Origin: an uncultured Selenomonadaceae bacterium
Lineage (GTDB): Bacteria; Bacillota; Negativicutes; Selenomonadales; Selenomonadaceae
Direction: 5' to 3'
DNA: 47,942 nucleotides
Assembly: GCA_905236725.1 (NCBI GenBank)
Contig: CAJOCT010000003.1
Location: 1 to 47,942 of the forward strand
The notes under the pieces are model-generated. The model was not told the origin of the DNA and made no database searches. It worked only from the letters and a program-made list of their open reading frames with translations. Each line of letters begins with the position of its first letter. The first letter of the stretch is position 1. Below are positions 33,631 to 41,717 of this stretch, in pieces. The translations under genes were made by a program, and so were the position numbers.

Positions 33631-34527
33631 TTATTTTAAAAGTCCGCCGTCATTTTCAACATCGTAAAGCAATTCACAAATTTCGATAATTTCTTCAATT
33701 TCGGGACGCGAAGAAAAATTTTTTAAGTTCTCATAAAAATTTTCTCTGTGAACGACAACCGAACGAATAAACGCCGCCGCATAATCCGTGAAAATTCCTT
33801 CCGCGTCGAAAAGTTGCCAAAAATTTTTTACATTCTCTTCAACGTCTATATTATATTCAATCCTGTGAATTATCCGTGAAAATTCTGCGCGAATTTTTTC
33901 GGTGAACATCGATTTTAAAAGTGCAAGTTCGGGCATTGATCGCGCGGCGCGAATTAACCAAAATTCAACTTCCAAATCGCCGCCGATATTTTCAAATCCG
34001 CAATCGACAAGTTTTTTCAAAAGTTCGGGCGGAGCTTTTTTTCTAAGCGGCGAAAGTCTCACGTGTTTATAAAATGACGCGTATAAAATTCTCTCAAATT
34101 CCGTGCGCGTGTAAAATCTTGAAACAATTCCGCCGAAACGTCCGCGCATAAGTTTTTCCAAAATTTTCCAGTGACGAATGTTTCTGAAACTCGTCAGCCA
34201 AACGCCCGTCTGCTTTAAATATCGCGAAAAGCCGACTGCAATATCTTGCGGATTTATCACGACTTCCAAAGTTAAATCGCCGATTATCAAGTCAAAAAAT
34301 TCCTCGTCGAAAGGCAAAATTTTTTCGCGATAGTCCATAACAATTACTTGCGCTTTGTCAAAAAATTTTTCGGCGATTTCTTCTTCAGGCGTGATAAAAA
34401 AAATTTCCGACATTGGGAAACGCTCCGCAAGTTCGGAAATATATTCGTAACTTTCCACGACCAAAATTTTTTGAAATAAATCTCCGCCGCCGATAAATCC
34501 CGTCAAACTCGGCTTTATATCTTCCAC
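33631..34527 (-). CDS. Class I SAM-methyltransferase-like protein
   Basis: The start is GTG 34527, eight to nine bases after AAGGGAG; the frame from 34605 runs through a repeat fragment. The 298-residue product has a Rossmann-like order of strands: KILVVESYEYISELAERFP in the place of motif I, EIFFITPEEE, VIVMDYREKILPFDEEFFDLIIGDL, and SRYLKQTGVWLTSFRNI as the motif VI strand. The glycines of motif I are poor, so SAM binding may be weak or lost. It is transcribed with the glycosyltransferase upstream and may modify a glycan or its carrier; this is inference from position. Confidence 0.55.
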   Translation of the reverse strand: MEDIKPSLTGFIGGGDLFQKILVVESYEYISELAERFPMSEIFFITPEEEIAEKFFDKAQVIVMDYREKILPFDEEFFDLIIGDLTLEVVINPQDIAVGFSRYLKQTGVWLTSFRNIRHWKILEKLMRGRFGGIVSRFYTRTEFERILYASFYKHVRLSPLRKKAPPELLKKLVDCGFENIGGDLEVEFWLIRAARSMPELALLKSMFTEKIRAEFSRIIHRIEYNIDVEENVKNFWQLFDAEGIFTDYAAAFIRSVVVHRENFYENLKNFSSRPEIEEIIEICELLYDVENDGGLLK

Positions 34528-34579
34528 AAAAAAATCTCCCTTCGGTCGATTTTTAGGAGACAGGTTATAGAAAAAACTA

Positions 34580-34607
34580 TTCCCTATCCACTGTCCACTG
34601 TCCACTA
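34580..34607. repeat. Fragment of the hairpin repeat family
   Basis: ccctatccactgtccactg followed by tccacta repeats the arm words in tandem. It overlaps the stop codon (34605-34607) of the glycosyltransferase gene, so the repeat has supplied the end of that frame. Confidence 0.55.
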
Positions 34608-35288
34608 AATTTCCGGATGAAGTTCCGCACCGTATTCGCGCAGAAAAATTTTTTGATACTTGCGATATTTCGGGTCAAGAGATTTTTCTTTCGGGCAATG
34701 TATGCACCAAAAATCTTCAGACTGATTCGGCACGACAACTTTGTAACCCGCCCGCTGCATTTCTTTGCAAAGCGAAGTATCGTATAAATGCCAGCCGTCA
34801 AATAAATCTTCGCGCCAAGGCAAATCATATTGAGTCGCCAAAAATAAACCGTCAACGGACTCGACTTCTTGAAAATCTCCGTCCGGTTCTCGACATTCGG
34901 AATCAACGACGCTTTCAGGCTCGCAGGCGTGCAAAACTCTGCCGAAAGTTACCATTCCGTCCCACCAAACGCCCGTCTTCGGCAAATTCAAACAACCGAT
35001 CATCCCGACAACTCCGATATTTTTGTCAGAAAAAATTTTCAGCAAGTCAGAAATTAAATTTTTATTCACGATAAAAGTATCTTGGTGAAGATAAATTTTA
35101 TATTTCGCATCAGTTTTTTTCATTGCCTCGTTGTAACCTGCAGTCATTGAAATCGCGTCAAAAATCGGAATAATTTCCGCCGTCATTCCTTCGGGAATTT
35201 TTAAATGTTTGAGATATAAAAGACATTCGCTGTACCAATAATCGCTGTTGACGCAGGTTATAAACGCAACTTTTTTCTCGTCAGCCAA
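34605..35288 (-). CDS. StrF-like glycosyltransferase family 2 protein
   Basis: A 227-residue protein starting at TTG 35288, seven bases after AGGTG. It has a GT-A fold plan: VAFITCVNSDYWYSECLLYL, the DAISMTAGYNEAMKKTDAKYKIYLHQDTFI segment with the acidic QD in place of DxD, and VDGLFLATQYDLPWREDLFDGWHLYDTSLC. This resembles the StrF-like group of family 2 transferases, often found in Firmicutes glycan loci. The sugar and acceptor are unknown. The stop codon lies in a repeat fragment. It is the first gene of a minus-strand unit with 33631-34527. Confidence 0.75.
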   Translation of the reverse strand: MADEKKVAFITCVNSDYWYSECLLYLKHLKIPEGMTAEIIPIFDAISMTAGYNEAMKKTDAKYKIYLHQDTFIVNKNLISDLLKIFSDKNIGVVGMIGCLNLPKTGVWWDGMVTFGRVLHACEPESVVDSECREPDGDFQEVESVDGLFLATQYDLPWREDLFDGWHLYDTSLCKEMQRAGYKVVVPNQSEDFWCIHCPKEKSLDPKYRKYQKIFLREYGAELHPEI

Positions 35289-35313
35289 AATTTTTCACCT
35301 CGACGAAATTATA

Positions 35314-35337
35314 ACAAAAAAACAGCCCGAAGGCTAA
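35314..35337 (-). terminator. Terminator after the antitoxin/PIN pair
   Basis: On the minus strand AGCC-TTCG-GGCT (35324-35335) is followed by a T-run (35316-35322). The stem is short with a stable TTCG loop. It lies downstream of the shifted tail of the PIN gene. Confidence 0.6.
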
Positions 35338-35405
35338 AAAATTTTATTTCAAATATTTATCGTAAAATTCTCTCGCGGTCACAATTTCTATTCCCGCAAA
35401 ATTTT

Positions 35406-35747
35406 TTATATCGTCAACAAATCATTGTCGCCGCTCACGATATAAATTGCCCTCGCGTCAATCGCGCAATTTATAAATTTATCATCTTTCGGGTCGCGGC
35501 AAATTTTTAAATCTGAAACTTTTTCAAAATTATGCAAGTCTTTAAAAAATTTTTCAAAAAGTTCCTCATTCAAAATGTATTTCGGATTTAAAAGTTTTTT
35601 CTGAATCTGTTCTTTATATTCCGTGATTATTTCTTTATTTACACAAACTTGAAATTTTTCAAAATCCGTCTTGATTAAAAATTCTTTCGGCAGTCCGTGA
35701 AAAAATAATCCGGAAATAATTATGTTTGTATCAATTAAAATTTTCAT
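35406..35747 (-). CDS. PIN-domain toxin, C-terminus lost by frameshift
   Basis: A 113-residue PIN nuclease of the VapC-like TIGR00305 type: KILIDTNIIISGLFF with the first catalytic aspartate, an internal E in KEIITEYKE, and RDPKDDKFINCA and SGDNDLLTI with the last acidic residues. Toxins of this kind cleave RNA. The frame stops at LLTI, but shifting by two bases at TATATAA continues as KNFAGIEIVTAREF and further to a TAA at 35344-35346, exactly the missing end of the family. A two-base TA duplication thus removed about 20 residues. All acidic residues remain, so activity may or may not survive. The ATG directly follows the antitoxin stop. Confidence 0.8.
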   Translation of the reverse strand: MKILIDTNIIISGLFFHGLPKEFLIKTDFEKFQVCVNKEIITEYKEQIQKKLLNPKYILNEELFEKFFKDLHNFEKVSDLKICRDPKDDKFINCAIDARAIYIVSGDNDLLTI

Positions 35748-35957
35748 TCAATATCTGTCAGCCTTCACAATTTTATTCACATATTCGGCGATTTTATCTT
35801 CATAAGTGTCGGGGTCTTGCTCCCACTCTGCGAACATCGCCTGTTCATCTGCAAAAGATTTATTTTCAAATCGCCTTGCATATTGAACAATCGCCAACAA
35901 ATATTTTTCGGGAATATTTTCAATTAAATTTATCGCCTCTGCTCTCAATTCTGACAT
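35748..35957 (-). CDS. Antitoxin of the PIN toxin pair
   Basis: The start is ATG 35957, eight bases after GGAGG. The 69-residue product begins MSELRAEAINLIENIPE, with helices PEKYLLAIVQYARRFE and a charged C-terminal part, the shape of small DUF2281/RelB-type antitoxins. The stop TGA is directly followed by the PIN start ATG, so the two are translated together. It would bind and block the toxin and repress the pair. It follows rimI on the same strand. Confidence 0.7.
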   Translation of the reverse strand: MSELRAEAINLIENIPEKYLLAIVQYARRFENKSFADEQAMFAEWEQDPDTYEDKIAEYVNKIVKADRY

Positions 35958-35982
35958 TTTCGCCGCCTCCAAAATTTTTTTA

Positions 35983-36438
35983 TCAAATTTTTGTATTCCA
36001 CATAATTAAAGCGTCTTCAGTCGGGCTGTCGTAATAATTTTTTCGCCGCCCGACGCTTTTCAGTCCGAAATTTTCATAAAGTTTAATCGCCGCCGAATTA
36101 CTCGCGCGAACTTCTAAAGTTATCGCCGTTGCCCCGCGAATTTTGCAAAGTCCAATCAATTCGGCGAAAAGTTTTTTTCCGATACCCTGACCGCGAAAAT
36201 TTTCCTCAACCGCAACGTTCATAACTTCCGCTTCGTTGAAAGAAATCCACGCGCCCGCATAAGCAATAATTTTCCCGTCGATTTCTCCGACAACGTATTC
36301 TGCAAAATCTCTGTTCGCCTCGTTCAAAAAATCTTCGCGCTTCCAAGGTTTTGAAAAAGTTTTCATTTCAATTTCGGCGACGGCGTCCGCATCTTCAGCC
36401 GTCATTTTTCGGAAAGTAATTTTTGCCGTTTCTCCCAT
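35983..36438 (-). CDS. rimI: Ribosomal protein S18 alanine N-acetyltransferase RimI-like
   Basis: A 151-residue GNAT enzyme starting at ATG 36438, ten bases after GGAGG, overlapping the tsaB end by 37 bases. The acetyl-CoA loop is EENFRGQGIGKKLFAELI, followed by ITLEVRASNSAAIKLYENFGL and GRRKNYYDSPTEDALIM, the RimI signature. It acetylates the N-terminal alanine of S18 or another protein. Its place after tsaB is the usual Firmicutes arrangement tsaE-tsaB-rimI. Confidence 0.9.
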   Translation of the reverse strand: MGETAKITFRKMTAEDADAVAEIEMKTFSKPWKREDFLNEANRDFAEYVVGEIDGKIIAYAGAWISFNEAEVMNVAVEENFRGQGIGKKLFAELIGLCKIRGATAITLEVRASNSAAIKLYENFGLKSVGRRKNYYDSPTEDALIMWNTKI

Positions 36439-37088
36439 AAAACTTCCGCCTCCGACCTGCGAATATAAAGCGGCTCCAAATTCATCACGTTTGAAAATTT
36501 TTCTTCTTCAAAAAATTTTTTTCCGCAAAATGCGACGTTGACGGCACGGGGCATTTTTAAATTTATCGGCGCGATTTTTACATTTTTCGGCAGGGGAATT
36601 TTTATTTTATGCAAAATGTCCCCGCATAAAAAAATTTCGCCGTCATTTTCTCCGGCTTGAATTACAATTTCTTCAATCGGTTTGACTTCAATTTCTGACA
36701 GCGCGACGCAATTTTTAAATTTTTGAACGTAAGCGCGATTTTTTTGCGCGTCCAACATCGGCAAGACTGTTGCGGAATTTGTAGGGAAATTATACGCCAT
36801 CGCCTGAAGAGTCGGCACCCCGATAATTTTTATTTTCCAGGCGTACGCAAGAGACTTTGCCGCCGCAAGTCCAATTCTTAAACCCGTGAACGATCCGGGA
36901 CCGATACTCACTGCAACAGCGTCAATTTTTTCTGCGCCGGAAATTTTTAAAACTTCTTCAATTTGCGGCATTAAAGTTTCAGAGTGCGCTTTTATATCTT
37001 CGCGATTTATTTCCGCCAAAAATTTTTCATCGGAAATGACCGCGACGCTCGAAACTTTTGTTGCCGTTTCTATTGCAAGTATTTTCAA
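36402..37088 (-). CDS. tsaB: tRNA threonylcarbamoyladenosine factor TsaB
   Basis: TsaB with TsaD and TsaE makes t6A37 in tRNAs that read ANN codons. The start is TTG 37088, with GAGGT upstream. The 228-residue ASKHA-fold protein has KILAIETATKVSSVAV, GAEKIDAVAVSIGPGSFTGLRIG and AYAWKIKIIGVPTLQAMA. The usual tsaD gene is not in the window. It is co-directional with tsaE but separated from it by a small membrane-anchored gene. Confidence 0.93.
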   Translation of the reverse strand: MKILAIETATKVSSVAVISDEKFLAEINREDIKAHSETLMPQIEEVLKISGAEKIDAVAVSIGPGSFTGLRIGLAAAKSLAYAWKIKIIGVPTLQAMAYNFPTNSATVLPMLDAQKNRAYVQKFKNCVALSEIEVKPIEEIVIQAGENDGEIFLCGDILHKIKIPLPKNVKIAPINLKMPRAVNVAFCGKKFFEEEKFSNVMNLEPLYIRRSEAEVLWEKRQKLLSEK

Positions 37089-37111
37089 ATTTTTTACCTC
37101 GAATTAAAATT

Positions 37112-37381
37112 TTATTTCAGCAAAACAGCGATAACCATTGCGGCAATCCCAAGAAAAGTTACAATAGTCTGATTTCGTCCGCTTGCTTGGATGTTTTGAA
37201 GACTTTGACGAATCTCGACCATTTCCGCGTGACGCTGATTATCTCTGTCACGCATTTCGTCTATAAAGTCGTCAATTCTGTTGTTAGTTGCGTCAATTTT
37301 TGCCAACAACGAATTAAACTTTTCATCGTGGACTTCGATTTTCGTTTTAAGTTGATTGTTGATAATTTCTTGTTCAGTCAT
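37112..37381 (-). CDS. Small coiled-coil protein with C-terminal membrane anchor
   Basis: The start is ATG 37381 with AAGGCGGTG upstream (a GTG at 37390 lies within that site). The 89-residue product is a charged coiled coil (residues ~5-68, KIEVHDEKFNSLLAKIDATN) followed by a single hydrophobic helix TIVTFLGIAAMVIAVLL at the very end. This is the plan of XhlA-like or tail-anchored proteins. It sits 13 bases after tsaE and 23 bases before tsaB, so it is co-expressed with t6A genes. No function is recognised. Confidence 0.65.
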   Translation of the reverse strand: MTEQEIINNQLKTKIEVHDEKFNSLLAKIDATNNRIDDFIDEMRDRDNQRHAEMVEIRQSLQNIQASGRNQTIVTFLGIAAMVIAVLLK

Positions 37382-37394
37382 TTTAATCACCGCC

Positions 37395-37877
37395 TTAATC
37401 GTCAGTGCTTACAAATTCCTCCAATTCATGAATAAATTCCAAATGTTCCTCGCCGACGCAAGAAAAATTTATCCGCCGCATATTTCTGGAATCTTTTATC
37501 CGTTCAATTTCAATTTTCACATAATCGTCAGGCAGAGCTTCGGAAAATTTTTCTGCCCACTCGATAAAAACAATTCCTTCGGGAAAATCCGTATACTCAT
37601 AAAAGCCGATGTCCTCAAGTTCGTCTTCATTTTGCAGACGATAAAGATCGAAATGAACAATCGGACAAAAACCCTCGTAAATATTCATCAAGTTAAAAGT
37701 CGGGCTGGTAACTTCGCCTTGAACGCCCAAAGTTCTCGCCATACTTTGCACAAAAAGAGTTTTTCCCGCGCCCAAACCGCCTTCAAGACAAATGACCGTG
37801 CCTTCGCGGACGCGTTGAGCAACTTTTTCTGCCAATTTTACCGTCCCGTAAGGGGACTGCGTTATGTGAGTAAACAA
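37395..37877 (-). CDS. tsaE: tRNA threonylcarbamoyladenosine ATPase TsaE
   Basis: TsaE is the ATPase that drives the TsaB-TsaD complex. The start is probably TTG 37877, eleven bases after GAGGAG; the ATG nearer to that site is out of frame. The 160-residue product has the P-loop EGGLGAGKTLFVQ, SPTFNLMNIYEG and HFDLYRL. It leads the tsaE-X-tsaB-rimI unit. Confidence 0.92.
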   Translation of the reverse strand: MFTHITQSPYGTVKLAEKVAQRVREGTVICLEGGLGAGKTLFVQSMARTLGVQGEVTSPTFNLMNIYEGFCPIVHFDLYRLQNEDELEDIGFYEYTDFPEGIVFIEWAEKFSEALPDDYVKIEIERIKDSRNMRRINFSCVGEEHLEFIHELEEFVSTDD

Positions 37878-37954
37878 AAAAATTTCATCTCCTCAAAAAT
37901 TTCATGATTTCTTTGAAGTATTATAAACAAAATTTTTCGCAATGAAAAGAGCAA

Positions 37955-38000
37955 AATAAAAAAGCCGAAGCCAATCACGCCGATTAACTTCGACTTTTTT
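37955..38000 (-). terminator. Terminator after the rsbV-rsbW pair
   Basis: On the minus strand AGTCGAAG...CTTCGGCT forms a long imperfect hairpin, followed by a T-run (37956-37963 read on +). The opposite strand also has a T-run, so it may work both ways. Confidence 0.65.
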
Positions 38001-38011
38001 TGAATCGCGAC

Positions 38012-38419
38012 TTAAAAAAATTTTTTTACCGTCAAAATATTTTTTTCTTCTTCGCGTCTGTAAAAAATTTCGTCAACATTTTTTTTGACGAGGAAAATTC
38101 CCAGTCCGCCGATTTGTCTTTCTTCCGCGCCCAAACTTGTATCGGGGTCTTTGTGTTCAAGCGGATTGTAAGGCGTGCCGGAATCGATAAAAATTAAATT
38201 TATCGCACGCGGCTCATCGTCAAAACTTCTGCAAACGGTAACCGTGCCGACAGAATCTTTGTAAGCGTAACTCGCCACGTTCACAAAAAGTTCCTCGATC
38301 ACCAATTCCATCTGCATGGTAACTTTCATCGGACAGTCGCGGCTTTCCAGTGCGTCAATCACAAATTCCGTGACGGATGTCAAATTTTCCAACTTCGCAT
38401 CGATTGTAAGTTTTTCCAT
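38012..38419 (-). CDS. RsbW-like anti-sigma factor / serine kinase
   Basis: The start is ATG 38419 with ACGGGGAT upstream, 13 bases after the STAS gene. The 135-residue protein is a GHKL ATPase of the HATPase_c_2 type: N box ELVIEELFVNVASYAY, FIDSGTPYNPL and GGLGIFLVKK. These proteins bind a sigma factor or phosphorylate a STAS partner. The paired gene encodes that STAS partner. No sigma factor gene is adjacent, so the output may be elsewhere or not transcriptional. Confidence 0.85.
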   Translation of the reverse strand: MEKLTIDAKLENLTSVTEFVIDALESRDCPMKVTMQMELVIEELFVNVASYAYKDSVGTVTVCRSFDDEPRAINLIFIDSGTPYNPLEHKDPDTSLGAEERQIGGLGIFLVKKNVDEIFYRREEEKNILTVKKFF

Positions 38420-38432
38420 CGATAAATCCCCG

Positions 38433-38732
38433 TCAATTCTCAATTTTCATGAGGTCGGCGAAACCCGTCATTTCCAAAACTTCCATAACCGTATCGTTGA
38501 CGTGGCAAATTTTCATGCTGCCCTGCTTGTTCATTCGCTTTTGAGCCATGAGCAAGGCGCGAAGTCCGGCGGACGCGATGTACTTTAAGTTCGTGAAATC
38601 GAAAATCAAGTCATTCACGCCGTCAAGTGACTTGTTGAGTTCGTCGGTCAGGGTCTGCGCGTTTGAAGCGTCAAGCCTGCCCGATAAGGTCATGTTTAAA
38701 GTCGTCCCGTCCAAATTTTTCGTAATTTCCAT
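38433..38732 (-). CDS. STAS-domain anti-sigma factor antagonist (RsbV/SpoIIAA-like)
   Basis: The start is ATG 38732 with AAGGAGG upstream. The 99-residue STAS protein has DLIFDFTNLKYIASAGLRALL; S54 is the site where the RsbW-type kinase would phosphorylate. Dephosphorylated protein would bind the kinase and free its partner. It is followed by the kinase gene on the same strand. Together they form a partner-switching module. Confidence 0.87.
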   Translation of the reverse strand: MEITKNLDGTTLNMTLSGRLDASNAQTLTDELNKSLDGVNDLIFDFTNLKYIASAGLRALLMAQKRMNKQGSMKICHVNDTVMEVLEMTGFADLMKIEN

Positions 38733-38834
38733 TGAATAAAAAACCTCCTTCTTTTTGGGTGGAAAGGTCAAAAGGCAGTCAGGCAAAAAGTTTTGCTAAC
38801 TCTCCACCTTTGCACTTCGTCACCTTTTCACCTC

Positions 38835-39668
38835 CTAAACAATTTTTCTTGCGATGAGCTGATCCATGCAGTGACGATGATGAGGAACACCCTCGCTTGA
38901 GCAGTCGAAATAAATTTCCTCCATCAGCTCAAATTTCCAATCTTTGCCGTAATAGGCGAAAAGTTCCGCCGTTTCATAAGAATACGCGTTTTTGTCCCAA
39001 TCCGGCGCGGGCTCGATGAAATTTTTTTCGATAATCGCGCTAAGAACACTCAAGCCGCCATTATTGGTTTGAGCTTGAAACATTTTGAAAACCCTCGCCC
39101 GTTCTCTCGGCGGAATGTATTGCAGGGCTCCGCAATCAGCAAAGATTATATCAAACTTTGTTTCAATTTCATAGTTCAAAATGTCCGCATTGAAAAAATT
39201 TATTTCCAGACCGGCTTTTTGGGAAAAATTTTTCGCCTTATCCAGATTTTTTTCGGAAGTGTCGCAGGCAGAAACGATATAACCGTTTCGCGCAAAAAAA
39301 ATCGCCGATTGTCCTTCGCCGCAAGCAACATTTAAAATGCTCAAGGGCTTGGTCGGCGGAAGAAATTTTAAAACTTTCCGCTCAATTCGCCTTATCGTGT
39401 CCCCCCAATTCATTGCGCATTTTTTGCAATTTTTTTCAAACTCGGTCACGCGCAAATTTTCTGCGCGATAACCGAAAAGAGCGTCAACACTTACATCAAA
39501 AAACGCCGCAATCTTTGGCAACATGTCAACGTCAGGACGGCTCTGCCCGTTTTCCCAGCGCGAAATCGACTGCGGGGTCACGCCCAATTTTTCTGCAACA
39601 ACTTCCTGTGTCAATCCCCTCCGCTTTCGTAAAGTGTAAATTTGTTCAGATAAAATATTTTCTTTCAC
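38835..39668 (-). CDS. XRE-type HTH regulator fused to a SAM-methyltransferase domain
   Basis: The start is GTG 39668, nine bases after AAGGGAG; the frame upstream to 39713 lacks such a site. The 277-residue product has an XRE helix-turn-helix at ~6-62 (LRKRRGLTQEVVAEKLGVTP, SISRWENGQSRP) and a class I methyltransferase at ~85-235 with motif I LNVACGEGQSAIFFA at ~112 and NADILNYEI. The HTH-methyltransferase fusion occurs in several Firmicutes. It may couple DNA binding to methylation of a small molecule. Target and substrate are unknown. It lies between uvrB and rsbV. Confidence 0.82.
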   Translation of the reverse strand: MKENILSEQIYTLRKRRGLTQEVVAEKLGVTPQSISRWENGQSRPDVDMLPKIAAFFDVSVDALFGYRAENLRVTEFEKNCKKCAMNWGDTIRRIERKVLKFLPPTKPLSILNVACGEGQSAIFFARNGYIVSACDTSEKNLDKAKNFSQKAGLEINFFNADILNYEIETKFDIIFADCGALQYIPPRERARVFKMFQAQTNNGGLSVLSAIIEKNFIEPAPDWDKNAYSYETAELFAYYGKDWKFELMEEIYFDCSSEGVPHHRHCMDQLIARKIV

Positions 39669-39725
39669 TAAAACTCTCTCCCTTGACTGAAATACCTTCA
39701 TTGCTTCATACAAAAAATATTTTTC

Positions 39726-41711
39726 CTAAAGGTTATCTTCCAATTTCAAAATTATGTCGCGAAGTTCCGCCGCCCTTTCAAATTCCAAATTCCTCGATGC
39801 TTCCTGCATTTGCGCCGTCAGATTTTTGATTAAAGTTTTTTTCTGCGAAGGTGTCAATTTTTTGAGAATTTCACTTGTCGATTTATTTTTTATTCGCTCG
39901 GATTTTTTTAACGGCAATTCAATTAAAGGCGCAACGGGCTTTTCGATTGTTTTCGGCGTGATGTGATTTTTTAAGTTGTAAGCCTGCTGAATTTTTCGCC
40001 GCCGCTCGGTTTCGTCCATCGCTCTTTTCATTGAGTCAGTAATTTTTTCTGCGTACAAAATGACTTTTCCATGTGCATTTCTCGCCGCCCGCCCGATTGT
40101 TTGAATCAGCGAAGTTTCGGATCGCAAAAATCCCTCCTTGTCCGCGTCCAAAATCGCTATCAACGAAACTTCCGGCAAGTCTAAGCCCTCTCGCAAAAGA
40201 TTTATCCCGACAAGTACGTCAAATTTTCCCGCTCGCAGGTCGTGAATAATTTCCGCCCGCTCAATGGTCACCACGTCAGAATGTAAATATTTTACGCGAA
40301 TTCCCGCGCTTGTCAAATAATTTGTCAACTCTTCCGCAAATTTTTTTGTTAACGTTGTGATTAAAACTCTTTCGTTGACTTTGACGCGCTCATGGATTTC
40401 TGAAATTAAATTATCAATTTGATTTTCAATCGGTCGCACTTCGACAATCGGATCCAAAAGCCCCGTCGGTCTGATAATCTGTTCGACTTTTTGACCCGCC
40501 CGTGAAAGTTCGTAAGGTGCGGGAGTTGCGGAGACGTAAATTATTTGAGAAATTTTTTCGTTAAATTCGTCGAAAGTCAACGGCCGATTATCTCTCGCGC
40601 TCGGCAATCTGAAACCGTTGTCAATTAAGACAGATTTTCTCGACTGATCGCCGTTGTACATCGCGCGAATTTGTGGCAGGGTTACATGAGATTCGTCGAT
40701 AACCGTCAAAAAATCTTTCGGGAAATAATCAATCAGCGTAAAAGGCGGTTCGCCTTCAGCGCGTCCGGTCAAATGCCGCGAATAATTTTCAATTCCCGAA
40801 CAGTAGCCCATTTCCTGAATCATTTCCAAGTCAAAATTTGTTCGCTGTTCAATTCGTTGCGCCTCGATAAGTTTTTTATTTTCCCGAAAAAAATTTATTT
40901 GTTCGACAAGTTCCGCACGAATATTTTTTTCTGCGCGTTCAAGGTCGTTTTCATCCGCAACATAATGAGATGCGGGGAAAATAAAAATTTCTTTCCTCAC
41001 GCCCAAAATTTTTCCCGTCAAAATTTCAAATTCGGAAATTTTTTCAATTTCGTCGCCAAAAAGTTCAATTCTTATCGCCCGACCATTGTAACCTGCGGGA
41101 GTGACTTCGACGACATCGCCGCGCACTCGAAATTTTCCGCGCTCAATAATAACGTCATTTCTTTCGTAACGAATGGCAACGAGTCTTTTTAAAATCTCTT
41201 CGCGCTCGATATTTTGCCCTTTGTAGAGGTGAAGGACGAGTTTTGAATAATTTTCGGGAGAACCGAGTCCGTAAATACAAGAGACACTGGCAACAATTAT
41301 CACGTCGCGCCGCTCAAAGAGGCTGCAAGTCGCCGAGTGTCTCATTTGATCAATTTCGTCGTTAATCGACGCATCTTTTTCGATATAAGTATCTGTCGCG
41401 GGCAAATAGGCTTCGGGCTGATAATAATCATAATAACTTACGAAATAGCCGACGTAATTTTCGGGAAAAAAACTTTTGAACTCCGCCGCAAGTTGCGCCG
41501 CCAACGTTTTGTTGTGAGCGATGACCAAAGTCGGAAGTTGAATTTTTTCGATAACTTTCGCAATCGTGTAAGTTTTTCCCGTGCCCGTCGCGCCGAGTAA
41601 AACTTGTGCGGCTAAACCGTCCTCAAGTCCTTCCGCCAAATTTTCTATTGCTTGCGGTTGATCTCCCGTCGGGTTGAACGGCGCAACGACTTTAAATTTT
41701 TTTTCTTCCAT
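39726..41711 (-). CDS. uvrB: Excinuclease ABC subunit UvrB
   Basis: UvrB is the damage-verifying helicase of nucleotide excision repair. The 661-residue protein starts at ATG 41711. It has the P-loop [12 protein letters not shown], the beta-hairpin region [26 protein letters not shown], the DEAD-like [12 protein letters not shown], helicase motifs [18 protein letters not shown] and QTIGRAARN, and the C-terminal UVR motif ([16 protein letters not shown]). All parts are present, so it looks functional. The HD-GYP-like gene lies six bases upstream, and uvrA is separated by two signalling genes. Confidence 0.96.
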   Translation of the reverse strand: MEEKKFKVVAPFNPTGDQPQAIENLAEGLEDGLAAQVLLGATGTGKTYTIAKVIEKIQLPTLVIAHNKTLAAQLAAEFKSFFPENYVGYFVSYYDYYQPEAYLPATDTYIEKDASINDEIDQMRHSATCSLFERRDVIIVASVSCIYGLGSPENYSKLVLHLYKGQNIEREEILKRLVAIRYERNDVIIERGKFRVRGDVVEVTPAGYNGRAIRIELFGDEIEKISEFEILTGKILGVRKEIFIFPASHYVADENDLERAEKNIRAELVEQINFFRENKKLIEAQRIEQRTNFDLEMIQEMGYCSGIENYSRHLTGRAEGEPPFTLIDYFPKDFLTVIDESHVTLPQIRAMYNGDQSRKSVLIDNGFRLPSARDNRPLTFDEFNEKISQIIYVSATPAPYELSRAGQKVEQIIRPTGLLDPIVEVRPIENQIDNLISEIHERVKVNERVLITTLTKKFAEELTNYLTSAGIRVKYLHSDVVTIERAEIIHDLRAGKFDVLVGINLLREGLDLPEVSLIAILDADKEGFLRSETSLIQTIGRAARNAHGKVILYAEKITDSMKRAMDETERRRKIQQAYNLKNHITPKTIEKPVAPLIELPLKKSERIKNKSTSEILKKLTPSQKKTLIKNLTAQMQEASRNLEFERAAELRDIILKLEDNL

Positions 41712-41717
41712 AATTTT

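Noticed and set aside
40671-41192. Plus-strand open frame of 173 codons inside uvrB
   Set aside because: It is antisense to a highly conserved gene.
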